Positions 48,998-57,261 of a stretch of 64,000 nt of DNA are shown piece after piece. Position 1 is the first letter of the stretch. Every line of letters starts with the position of its first letter. The stretch comes from an uncultured Erythrobacter sp. Its GTDB lineage: Bacteria; Pseudomonadota; Alphaproteobacteria; Sphingomonadales; Sphingomonadaceae. Under the pieces are notes generated by a model that was not told the DNA's origin, did not search any database, and worked only from the letters and a program-made list of their open reading frames with translations. The translations under genes were made by a program, and so were the position numbers. Location: NCBI RefSeq assembly GCF_947502395.1, contig NZ_CANMZM010000003.1, forward strand, positions 434,001 through 498,000. The letters are read 5' to 3'.

Positions 48998-50229
48998 AGC
49001 AAGTCCGTCCCCTGACAATCACCGGCGGCAAGATCGTTGCTCCGCACGGCATAGTCGATGGCGCTGTGCGTTGCGTCGACGGGCTGATCGCAGCCGTCGG
49101 CGGCGATGTGAACGCATCCGAAGGCGATCAGGTAATCTCTGCCAAAGGCAAGCTCATCGCGCCGGGCATTGTCGATTTTGGCGTTTTTGCCATCGACAAG
49201 CCAGCCTTTCATTTTGGCGGGATTACGCGTGCCGCACTGATGCCGGACCAATCCCCGCCACTCGATTATCCAAGTCGTGTCAATTACATCGCCAAAAGCG
49301 GCAAGCCGGACTTATGGGTTCACCCATTGGCGGCTGCAACGCGCGGACTTGAAGGGAGCGAGCTTGCCGAAATCGCTCTGATGCGTGATGCCGGGGCACG
49401 AGGCGTTGCCACCGGCCGCAACTGGATCGGTGACAGCGGTGTGATGCTTCGGTTGCTCCAATACGCTGCAATGCTCGATTTGGTGGTGGTCACCCATGCA
49501 GAGGATGCGGGGCTTACTGGAGAGGCGGCAGCGACGGCTGGAGAATTTGCAACGCGCCTCGGCCTTCCAAGCGCTCCGGCGGAGGCCGAGACGTTGGCTC
49601 TGGTGCGCGACATCGCTTTGGCTGAACTGAGCGGGGCGCGAGTCCATTTCCGCCAAGTCACGACGGCGGCTGGCCTTGATCTTGTGCGCGCCGCGAAAGC
49701 GCAAGGTATTCAAGTCACTTGTGGGATTACGCCAGCGCATTTCATGTTGTCAGACCTTGCGACAGCTGATTTCCGTACGTTTACCCGACTCTCCCCGCCT
49801 TTACGCAGCGAGGCTGACCGGCAGGCAGCCCTGGTTGCAATTGGCGACGGGACGGTTGATGTCATCTCCAGTGGCCATGACCCACGCGGCCCAGAGGACA
49901 AGCGCCTGCCCTTTGCCGATGCAGAGCCCGGCATGGCGGGAGCTGAAACCCTGCTTGCCATGGTCATGGGCCTAGTCCGCGATGAGGTGATCGATATGCC
50001 TCGCGCGTTCGAATTGCTCGCTGCCAAGCCGGCAGAGCTTCTTGGTATACCGACAGGGACCCTGAAAGTAGGTCACGAAGCCGATATCGCGGTTGTCGAT
50101 CCAGAGGCCCCTTGGGTAGTGGATCGCCGCAAGATGGCCGCAACTGCCGACAATACACCGTTCGATATGCATGGGGTTCAAGGCCGCGTCCGCGCTCTTG
50201 TCAAAGGCGGTGTTGCTGTCACCAGTTAG
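48994..50229 (+). CDS. pyrC': Dihydroorotase-like PyrC' (predicted non-catalytic ATCase partner)
   Basis: Amidohydrolase fold but [11 protein letters not shown] replaces the HxH metal motif and SSGHDP replaces the TDHAP-type motif; ATGA overlap with pyrB. Confidence 0.88.
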   Translation: MKQVRPLTITGGKIVAPHGIVDGAVRCVDGLIAAVGGDVNASEGDQVISAKGKLIAPGIVDFGVFAIDKPAFHFGGITRAALMPDQSPPLDYPSRVNYIAKSGKPDLWVHPLAAATRGLEGSELAEIALMRDAGARGVATGRNWIGDSGVMLRLLQYAAMLDLVVVTHAEDAGLTGEAAATAGEFATRLGLPSAPAEAETLALVRDIALAELSGARVHFRQVTTAAGLDLVRAAKAQGIQVTCGITPAHFMLSDLATADFRTFTRLSPPLRSEADRQAALVAIGDGTVDVISSGHDPRGPEDKRLPFADAEPGMAGAETLLAMVMGLVRDEVIDMPRAFELLAAKPAELLGIPTGTLKVGHEADIAVVDPEAPWVVDRRKMAATADNTPFDMHGVQGRVRALVKGGVAVTS

Positions 50230-50248
50230 CGGTGACTACGTCAGGCAC

Positions 50249-50287
50249 AAAAATGCCCTCGGTAAGCGCGATGGCTTGCCGAGGGCA
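50249..50287 (-). terminator. Rho-independent terminator between convergent pyrC' and SPOR gene
   Basis: Stem TGCCCTCGGTAAGC/GCTTGCCGAGGGCA (14 bp, one G-U type pair) followed by TTTTT on the minus strand. Confidence 0.85.
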
Positions 50288-50329
50288 GTCTCACTGAAGC
50301 TTTCAAAAGGCGCTTAAGCGGAGGAAGTT

Positions 50330-51751
50330 TTACCGTGTGCGCGCGGCGACGCGGACATCGCGCTTCACTGCGCCAGCTGGTGGGCTGGATTTCGCATAGG
50401 CAAAGCAACCGCCGCCCGATGCTTTCACTGTGCCACAAAGCGAACGCGCTGAACGTGAGCCAAAGCCAGCGGCAGCAACGCGGAAGAAGGTGCGACCGTT
50501 TACTTCAGCCTCGGTAATGACAACGTCGTGACCCTTGAGGCTAGGATAGCGGCGCTGGAACTCACCCCACTTTTGTTCAGCCACCTGGCGGCTGTTAAAT
50601 GCGCCGAGCTGAACGTGGTGAGTGTCTGCGACTGCCCTCGAAGGAGCGCTGCCAGCGTTACGAGTTGGTGCACTTGCACGCTTGGGCGCAGGGCGAGCAG
50701 CTACGCTTGGTGCTGGAACGGATACGGGAACGTTTTGAACGACGGCGTTCGAAACGAAGCGCGGAGCCGGAGGTTGTGCAGGCGCTGGCGCTGCAACCGG
50801 GCTTGGAGTGGTTGCAGGAACAACCACCTGAGCCAGCGTAGTTGACCGTGCGAGAACAGCGGGTGCTGCGCTTACTGACGCATCTTCAGGCTGGCTATTC
50901 GCAAAGGACATGGATTCGCTTTCGCGCGGCTGGGCCGGGCTTGCGCTCGGAGCTTTTTCAACATCCAGCTCTGCAAGTTGTGCTGCCTCAGCCGCCAATG
51001 CTGGCTGCGTTGGGAAGTTGGCGAGTGCCAGGTGTTGCGGTTGACCACCATCGCGAACAGGCTTCAGACCGAGCAGGTTTGAAACACGAAGCATGTAATC
51101 TTCAGGACGCGCGCTCGCTGCCCAATCGGACAGGCGAGCGTCAAGTTGATCCACTGGAACGTCTTCAGCCGCCATCACACGGGCAGCACGCCAATTGCCG
51201 GCAAGCGCATATGCATAAGCAAGGTTCTGACGTGCCTTAGGTGAGGCATTACCTTCGCGAATTGTGTCGATGAGAATTTCGACACCGCGGTCGGCTTCGC
51301 CAGCGAGCGCAAGGGCAAGGCCAAGGTCGGCGCGTGACACGCTGCTTTGCCGTGCCTGCAGTGCCTGAACTGCAGCGCGGTTGTCACCGATAGCAACTTT
51401 GGTCAGCGCGAAGGTAAGAGCCGTGCGCCCGCGAATATCGCCCAATTCCATTGCTTCACCAAAGGCGGTGGCAGCGGATTCGAAACGGCCCGCTTCAAGA
51501 TAGGCGGTGCCCAGGGTCGCACGATATTCGGGATCGCGAGGGGAGGCGAGCACGGCTGCCTCTGCATAGGTGATCGCTTTGTCAACCTTGCCCTTTTCCA
51601 GAGCGCCTTGCGCTTTGGTGAAGGACACCTGTGCAGGTGGAGCAGACGAAGTACAGCTCGCAAGCGCGAGGCTGGCGACGGCTGCGCTCAGTACAAGGCG
51701 GGCTTTTTGATTACTGCGAGCCATTTTCGTTTCCCCTGATTTAATCATCAT
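50330..51751 (-). CDS. Tetratricopeptide lipoprotein with C-terminal SPOR domain
   Basis: LALASCTSSAPP lipobox-like; TPR-like repeats; C-terminal HHVQLGAFNSRQVAEQKWGEFQRRYPSLKG...FRVAAAGFGSRSAR SPOR. Confidence 0.88.
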   Translation of the reverse strand: MMIKSGETKMARSNQKARLVLSAAVASLALASCTSSAPPAQVSFTKAQGALEKGKVDKAITYAEAAVLASPRDPEYRATLGTAYLEAGRFESAATAFGEAMELGDIRGRTALTFALTKVAIGDNRAAVQALQARQSSVSRADLGLALALAGEADRGVEILIDTIREGNASPKARQNLAYAYALAGNWRAARVMAAEDVPVDQLDARLSDWAASARPEDYMLRVSNLLGLKPVRDGGQPQHLALANFPTQPALAAEAAQLAELDVEKAPSASPAQPRESESMSFANSQPEDASVSAAPAVLARSTTLAQVVVPATTPSPVAAPAPAQPPAPRFVSNAVVQNVPVSVPAPSVAARPAPKRASAPTRNAGSAPSRAVADTHHVQLGAFNSRQVAEQKWGEFQRRYPSLKGHDVVITEAEVNGRTFFRVAAAGFGSRSARSLCGTVKASGGGCFAYAKSSPPAGAVKRDVRVAARTR

Positions 51752-51784
51752 CTTGATCTTTTTATTTCCACGAAGGGTTAAGAT

Positions 51785-52228
51785 TCAGTTTCGTTTCATG
51801 CGCTGAGTAAGAACCTCGAGGTCTTCAATATCCTCAAAAACCGCATCAATCGCCTCGGTCACCAGAGCCTGTGCGCTCATGCCATGCATAGTCGCAGCAA
51901 GGCGTAGTTTTAGGTGACGATCCGCATCGAGCCGCAGCGTGAAGGCCGCACGGCGTGCGGCCTTTTCCGATTTCTGTCGAACGGGCTTGGCTTTCTTGGG
52001 CGCTTTTTTTCTTGCCTTGGTAGCAACGGGGCTGTCGCCCTCATTTGCCGTTTCACGGGCATCGCCCATGTCGTTCCAACCCAAGTCTTCGAGTTTCTCC
52101 GAATCAATCGGAGTGACTCCGGGAATTGGGGCAAGTTGTGGGCGCATGGCAGGCTTCGCTCCACCCTTCCGGGCAAGCAAGGTCGGTCCAAGCGTTGCAA
52201 AGCTGGCTTCCGGCATCGCGCTGGGCAC
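51785..52228 (-). CDS. Basic protein with C-terminal ribbon-helix-helix-like domain, ParA partner candidate
   Basis: KKAPKKAKPVRQKSEKAARRAAFTLRLDADRHLKLRLAATMHGMSAQALVTEAIDAVFED; 4 nt downstream of parA-like gene. Confidence 0.65.
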   Translation of the reverse strand: MPSAMPEASFATLGPTLLARKGGAKPAMRPQLAPIPGVTPIDSEKLEDLGWNDMGDARETANEGDSPVATKARKKAPKKAKPVRQKSEKAARRAAFTLRLDADRHLKLRLAATMHGMSAQALVTEAIDAVFEDIEDLEVLTQRMKRN

Positions 52229-52232
52229 CCTT

Positions 52233-52955
52233 TTAGTGTGCTACTCGGCGGCCAAAGCCGCCTGCTGGGCGCTGAACACCATTGGCTTGCATCTGGGAGC
52301 CGGTCCCGGGTGATGCGAAAATGGTGCGGCGGAAATTCTTCTCAAGCCTGTCGGAGATATACTTCCAAAGGGCGGTGATTTCAGCAGCGCTGCGGCCGTC
52401 AGGCTCGACCTCCATGACGGTGCGGCCATCGATCATAGAGGCAGCAAAATCAGTGCGGTGGTGAAGCGTGATCGGAGCAACAGTGCCATGCTGCGACAGC
52501 GCTACAGCGGCTTCCGAAGTGATCTTCGCCTTGGGCGTTGCGGCGTTCACAACAAACACAAGTGGCTTACCCGCGCGCTCGCACAGATCAACGGTTGCAC
52601 CAACGGCGCGCAAATCATGCGGGCTTGGGCGGGTTGGGACGACAATCAGCTCAGCCACAGAAATGACTGACTGGATTGCCATGGTGATGGCTGGCGGCGT
52701 ATCGATTACGGCCAGCTTGAACCCCTGTTGACGCAAAACAGCCAGGTCATTGGCCAGACGCGAAACCGTTGTTTGAGCGAAAGCAGGATACTCTGCCTCG
52801 CGTTCGTTCCACCAATCGGCGAGCGACCCTTGCGGATCGATATCGATGAGCACAACTGGGCCAGCGCCAGCGCGCTGCGCCTGTACAGCCAGATGCCCGG
52901 ACAAGGTTGTTTTACCTGATCCGCCTTTCTGTGATGCCAATGCTAATACACGCAA
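52233..52955 (-). CDS. ParA-family ATPase (TTG start)
   Basis: RVLALASQKGGSGKTTLSGHLAVQA deviant Walker A; VLIDIDPQGSLADWW; VIDTPPA; AGGGGGACC SD before TTG at 52955. Confidence 0.92.
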   Translation of the reverse strand: MRVLALASQKGGSGKTTLSGHLAVQAQRAGAGPVVLIDIDPQGSLADWWNEREAEYPAFAQTTVSRLANDLAVLRQQGFKLAVIDTPPAITMAIQSVISVAELIVVPTRPSPHDLRAVGATVDLCERAGKPLVFVVNAATPKAKITSEAAVALSQHGTVAPITLHHRTDFAASMIDGRTVMEVEPDGRSAAEITALWKYISDRLEKNFRRTIFASPGTGSQMQANGVQRPAGGFGRRVAH

Positions 52956-53261
52956 AACCGGTCCCCCTAGAATGTGACCTGAGAAAACGCTGCTCAATCG
53001 CAGCTCCTTGGTTACGGGGATCGCAGACTACCCCTAATTTTGGGTTAACAGGCATCAACCAATCAACGCTGAGCGGCGAATACTCGGGCTTTGCCAAGGC
53101 AAGTTTTCGAGAAGCGGCTTGGCCACCAAAACACCGCAAACGAATTGCCCGGCAAGTTCGGTCAACGAATTGCTAACCATTGCAACGCTAGAAAAACCGG
53201 GAGGGATCGATTGGTAGTCTGACTACTCTTTCGGTGCGCAGACAAAAGGAGCCCGGACGCT

Positions 53262-54326
53262 ATGGCACAAGGCATTGACTTTAAACCAAGCTTTCTTCGC
53301 ATGATCGCTGGCATGGGTGCTGCTGTTGCAGCCTCAGCGGCTACACCGCTTGCAGCTGACGTAAAGCAGGGTGTCGACGCATGGAGCACGGGTAATTACA
53401 CTGCAGCAGTTGCGGAATGGCAGCTACCGGCCAGCAATGGCGATGCAGATGCCTTGTTCAATCTGGCACAGGCCTATCGATTGGGCCGCGGTGTCCCAGC
53501 CGATATTAACCGAGCGCGCGAACTCTACTCAGAAGCAGCGCAAAAAGGGCATGTAAAAGCCGCCGACAATTATGGTCTGCTCCTGTTCCAACAGGGTGAG
53601 CAAACCAATGCCATGCCGCTTATCAAGGATGCCGCAGAGCGGGGCGACCCGCGCGCGCAATATGTATTGGGCCTTTCACATTTTAACGCCGACTATGCAG
53701 AAAAAGACTGGGTGCGCGCCTATGCTCTTTTGACATTGGCAAACAGCGCAGGCCTGCCGCAAGCAGCAACTGCACTTCAGCAGATGGACAAATATGTGCC
53801 GGTTGGTCAACGCCAGTCTGCCCAGTCGCTCGCGCGCGAGTTGGAAAGCAAAGCCGCACAGCGTCGAAGCGCTGAGCTCGCGGCGCTTGACCTTGGCACG
53901 CCTGCTGAAAGTGCGTCTGAATCGACAACCTCTTTCTCTAAGCAACCACGGCCTGTTTTTGTTGGACGAGCGCCCCGCGCCGAACCCGCATTGGCAACGC
54001 CGGAGGCTACTCCAGCCGTATTGAACAACCCGGCACCAGTTCCTGTGCGTGTTGCTCAACCTGTTCGTTCCGCTGCGGCTCCCACAGCAACGCAAACCGG
54101 CGATTGGCGAGTGCAATTGGGAGCGTTCGGAGTTGCGAGCAATGCTGACCGCCTGTGGTCCCGCCTAGCCGCCAACCCGGCGCTATCAGGCACCAGCAAA
54201 GCGCTTGTTCCCGGCGGCAATGTGGTCCGCCTTCAAGCCGTCGGCTTCTACAGTCGCGCCGAAGCTCAGCGCGCTTGCGACAGTTTGAAGAGCCAGGGGC
54301 AGGGGTGCCTGGTCAAACAACCATAG
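53262..54326 (+). CDS. Sel1/TPR-repeat protein with C-terminal SPOR domain
   Basis: ADALFNLAQAYRLGRGVPADINRARELYSEAAQKGHVKAADNYGLLLF; C-terminal DWRVQLGAFGVASNADRLWSRLA...VVRLQAVGFYSRAEAQRACDSLKSQGQGCLV. Confidence 0.9.
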   Translation: MAQGIDFKPSFLRMIAGMGAAVAASAATPLAADVKQGVDAWSTGNYTAAVAEWQLPASNGDADALFNLAQAYRLGRGVPADINRARELYSEAAQKGHVKAADNYGLLLFQQGEQTNAMPLIKDAAERGDPRAQYVLGLSHFNADYAEKDWVRAYALLTLANSAGLPQAATALQQMDKYVPVGQRQSAQSLARELESKAAQRRSAELAALDLGTPAESASESTTSFSKQPRPVFVGRAPRAEPALATPEATPAVLNNPAPVPVRVAQPVRSAAAPTATQTGDWRVQLGAFGVASNADRLWSRLAANPALSGTSKALVPGGNVVRLQAVGFYSRAEAQRACDSLKSQGQGCLVKQP

Positions 54327-54406
54327 TTTCGTAAGCGGTTCTTCCCCTCTTCCCCTGAACGACGGCGGTGCTAAACATCGTCGCACTCGGGATCAGGGGA
54401 AACTGC

Positions 54407-55723
54407 ATGACCACTTCCAATAATGCGGTTCAAGCCGAAGATGGCTTGAACGCTGAAGCTGTTGCCACTGATGGCCCAAGCGATGACGCGAGGCCTGTCG
54501 CCACAAGTGATCGGATCGAAACGCTCGACTTCATTCGTGGGATCGCCGTTATGGGAATTCTCTTGGCGAATATCGTCGCCTTTGGTCAGCCCTTTAGCGC
54601 GTACATGTATCCCTCGGCTTGGCTGGGCGAGAGCGGCGATCCCGATGGATGGCTTTGGATTGTCCAATTTGTCCTGATCGACGGCAAGATGCGCGCGCTT
54701 TTCACCGTCTTGTTTGGCGCTGGGCTCTACCTCTTTATGGAGCGCGCTTGGGCCCGAGGGCAGACGCGGTGGTTACAAGCGTGGCGTTTGGTCGTCCTGC
54801 TGGCCTTTGGGTTGTTACATTTCTTTCTGCTTTGGCAGGGGGATATTCTTGCTCTCTACGGAATGTGCGGGCTGCTGGTGGTGCCCATGCTGCGCCTTAG
54901 CGTGAAGCGGCAGATGGGTATTGGCGTCACCGGCTATGTGTTTGGGGCGGTACTGTTTCTCGCGGCGATGGCACCACTGAGTTTTGTCGCAGATTCGATG
55001 GACGATTCCGAGCCGGGGATCGCGGAATTTCGAGAGGGCCTTGAGCAAGGCAAGGCACAAACCCTCAAAGACGATGCTGAGGTCACAAAGCTCAAGCAAG
55101 CGGGCAGCTATGCCGACCTCGTCGTTCACCGGGTTGAAGAGAAGACCTTCCAGCCAGTCATAAACGCGTCGTTCTTTTTTCTCGAAACTGTGCCTCTGAT
55201 GCTGATCGGTGCAGCGCTCTATCGGCTAGGCTTTTTTAGCGGCGGTGTTGCGCCGAATGATCTCAGGAAATGGGGCTGGATAGCGGTGATCGGCGGGGGG
55301 CTTGCATCGCTTGCGATCGCTTTGTGGACCCAAGCGGGTGGCTTTACGTATTATGGTACGCTGGCAGCTTTTATGGGTTGGTCGCCTTTGCCTCGACTTG
55401 CCATGGGGCTTGGCATGGCGGCGTTATTGGTCGCTTATTCACCCGCCTGGACAGGCTGGTTAGCATCCCGCGTGCGAGCAGCAGGGCGTACAGCATTCAC
55501 CAATTATCTCGGCACTTCGATAGTGATGCTGTTTGTGATGCACGGATGGGCTCTGGGACTGTTTGGTGAGCTCAATCGCCCGCAGCTATACTTGGTCACG
55601 CTGCTGACTTGCGGCCTGATGCTTGCTTGGTCCAAGCCGTGGCTCGATCGCTATCGCTATGGCCCGCTCGAGTGGTTGTGGCGCTGCCTGACCTATCGGC
55701 AAAGTTTCGCGAACAGGCGCTGA
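54407..55723 (+). CDS. DUF418 domain-containing membrane protein
   Basis: RIETLDFIRGIAVMGILLANIVAFGQP...FTNYLGTSIVMLFVMHGWALGLFGELNRPQLYLVTLLTCGLMLAWSKPWLDRYRYGPLEWLWRCLTY. Confidence 0.92.
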   Translation: MTTSNNAVQAEDGLNAEAVATDGPSDDARPVATSDRIETLDFIRGIAVMGILLANIVAFGQPFSAYMYPSAWLGESGDPDGWLWIVQFVLIDGKMRALFTVLFGAGLYLFMERAWARGQTRWLQAWRLVVLLAFGLLHFFLLWQGDILALYGMCGLLVVPMLRLSVKRQMGIGVTGYVFGAVLFLAAMAPLSFVADSMDDSEPGIAEFREGLEQGKAQTLKDDAEVTKLKQAGSYADLVVHRVEEKTFQPVINASFFFLETVPLMLIGAALYRLGFFSGGVAPNDLRKWGWIAVIGGGLASLAIALWTQAGGFTYYGTLAAFMGWSPLPRLAMGLGMAALLVAYSPAWTGWLASRVRAAGRTAFTNYLGTSIVMLFVMHGWALGLFGELNRPQLYLVTLLTCGLMLAWSKPWLDRYRYGPLEWLWRCLTYRQSFANRR

Positions 55724-55787
55724 GAGGCATGGGCCCGTACTCGGCTCTGGATAGATGCGGCTGCTCTTGTGAAAATTTGCTTGCTAT

Positions 55788-55802
55788 TGCGATTAATTCG
55801 CA
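55788..55802. promoter_or_regulatory. Candidate Fur/iron-box palindrome upstream of bfd
   Basis: TGCGATTAATTCGCA; perfect 5 bp arms TGCGA/TCGCA, 44 nt before bfd ATG. Confidence 0.5.
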
Positions 55803-55846
55803 TATCTAAGTGTTGCAAACGCCTCGCAGGAGAGATTCGGAAGCTT

Positions 55847-56062
55847 ATGTACACTTGCATTTGCAATGCCATTCGCGAAACAGACTTACGTGCAGCTGCG
55901 CTGGAGTCCGATGGATGCGCTGAGGCGGTTTATGCGACGCTCGGTAAAAAGCCGAATTGCGGGCAATGTCTTGAGAAGGCTCAGAAAACTATCGAAGAAG
56001 AGCGCGCTCTGGTCGCGTCTCTCGATCCAAGACGCAAACTTTGCGAGGAAGTCGCATTATAA
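55847..56062 (+). CDS. bfd: Bacterioferritin-associated ferredoxin (BFD-like [2Fe-2S])
   Basis: MYTCICNAIRETDLRAA...KPNCGQCLEKAQKTIEE (CxC...CxxC). Confidence 0.92.
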   Translation: MYTCICNAIRETDLRAAALESDGCAEAVYATLGKKPNCGQCLEKAQKTIEEERALVASLDPRRKLCEEVAL

Positions 56063-56150
56063 CCCTCTGATACGCAATTGCGAACAGGTCGCAAGCATCT
56101 GATTTACAACGAAAAAATTTGCTGGACCCCTTGCCGATGCATGGGGTGTT

Positions 56151-56220
56151 CCTCTATATATGCGCAATAAGGGCCAGGTATTGATCTGGCTCAAACGCAA
56201 AACCCCTACACCTATAGAGG
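56151..56220 (+). promoter_or_regulatory. bfr leader: nested inverted repeats overlapping SD; also possible promoter TTGCCG-N18-TATATA
   Basis: CCTCTATA (56151-56158) / TATAGAGG (56213-56220) plus GGGCCAG (56171-56177)/CTGGCTC (56186-56192). Confidence 0.45.
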
Positions 56221-56230
56221 ACTTTTACCC

Positions 56231-56713
56231 ATGAAGGGCGATCCCAAAGTCATCGAGTTTCTGAACAAGGCGCTCACCAATGAGCTGACGGCAATCAACC
56301 AGTACTGGCTGCACTACCGTGTGCTGGATGATTGGGGTGTTGCGAAACTTGCCGAATATGAGCGCAAGGAATCCATCGAAGAGATGGAGCACGCCGACAA
56401 GCTGGCTGAGCGTGTGCTGTTCCTAAACGGCCTTCCTAACTTCCAGGCGATCCACAATCTTCGTGTGGGTGAGACCGTGTTGGAAATTCTCAAGGCCGAT
56501 ATGGCTCTCGAAGAAGATGCTATTCCGCTCCTTCGTGACGCAGTCGAATATTGCGAAAGCGTGCGCGACTATGTCAGCCGCGATCTGTTCGCGATGATCC
56601 TCGACAATGAAGAAGAACACGTGGACTTCCTTGAGACCCAGTTCGACATGATCGAGCGCATGGGCCTCGAGAACTACGTCCAGCTCAACAGCAAGGCGGC
56701 TGGCGACGAGTAA
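56231..56713 (+). CDS. bfr: Bacterioferritin
   Basis: MKGDPKVIEFLNKALTNELTAINQYWLHYRVLDDWGVAKLAEYERKESIEEMEHADKLAERVLFLNGLPN. Confidence 0.97.
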   Translation: MKGDPKVIEFLNKALTNELTAINQYWLHYRVLDDWGVAKLAEYERKESIEEMEHADKLAERVLFLNGLPNFQAIHNLRVGETVLEILKADMALEEDAIPLLRDAVEYCESVRDYVSRDLFAMILDNEEEHVDFLETQFDMIERMGLENYVQLNSKAAGDE

Positions 56714-56748
56714 TCGCTCGGAATGGTTCCAGAGTGAGCTGAGGGCGG

Positions 56749-56773
56749 GGGCGGAGATGCTTTCCGCCCTTTT
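56749..56773 (+). terminator. Rho-independent terminator after bfr
   Basis: GGGCGGA/TCCGCCC stem followed by TTTT. Confidence 0.7.
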
Positions 56774-56784
56774 GCTGTTCTCAC

Positions 56785-57261
56785 CTAAGGATAAAGATCG
56801 TTCTTGGGACCATCCGCGGCGAGCAGTGTCTCGCGCAAGAAATAGACAAGGCCTGTGATCAACAGTGCAACGGTCGCCACCCAGAGAACGGCCACAATCG
56901 TGCCGATCCTCGTTTCAATATAGGCGGACACGAACAAAAGCGCGATGACCAAGCTGATCACGACAGCAGCAGCCGTCGAAAACTTGATCGCAACTCGCAC
57001 AAGCCGGCGACGCTTGCGCAGCCATTCAATCTCGCTGGCGTGGGCGACGTCGCACGAAATGTTGTCGCTTTCTGCTAAGCGCTCGATCCGACCCGCAACC
57101 CAGATAATGCGCGCCATCATGACATTCATAATGCTGCCAATGCCAACCAATAGGAAAGCCGGCGCAAGGCTGAGTTCGACCGCGCGCAGCACGCGGGGAG
57201 TATCGGCTGTCCGTTCAAGGAGTTCGCTGGCGACACCGCTTGAAAGAAGGTCGAAGATCAC
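56785..57261 (-). CDS. DUF2721 domain-containing membrane protein
   Basis: RAVELSLAPAFLLVGIGSIMNVMMARIIWVAGRIERLAE; C-terminal hydrophobic pair; 4 nt overlap with der. Confidence 0.8.
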   Translation of the reverse strand: MIFDLLSSGVASELLERTADTPRVLRAVELSLAPAFLLVGIGSIMNVMMARIIWVAGRIERLAESDNISCDVAHASEIEWLRKRRRLVRVAIKFSTAAAVVISLVIALLFVSAYIETRIGTIVAVLWVATVALLITGLVYFLRETLLAADGPKNDLYP

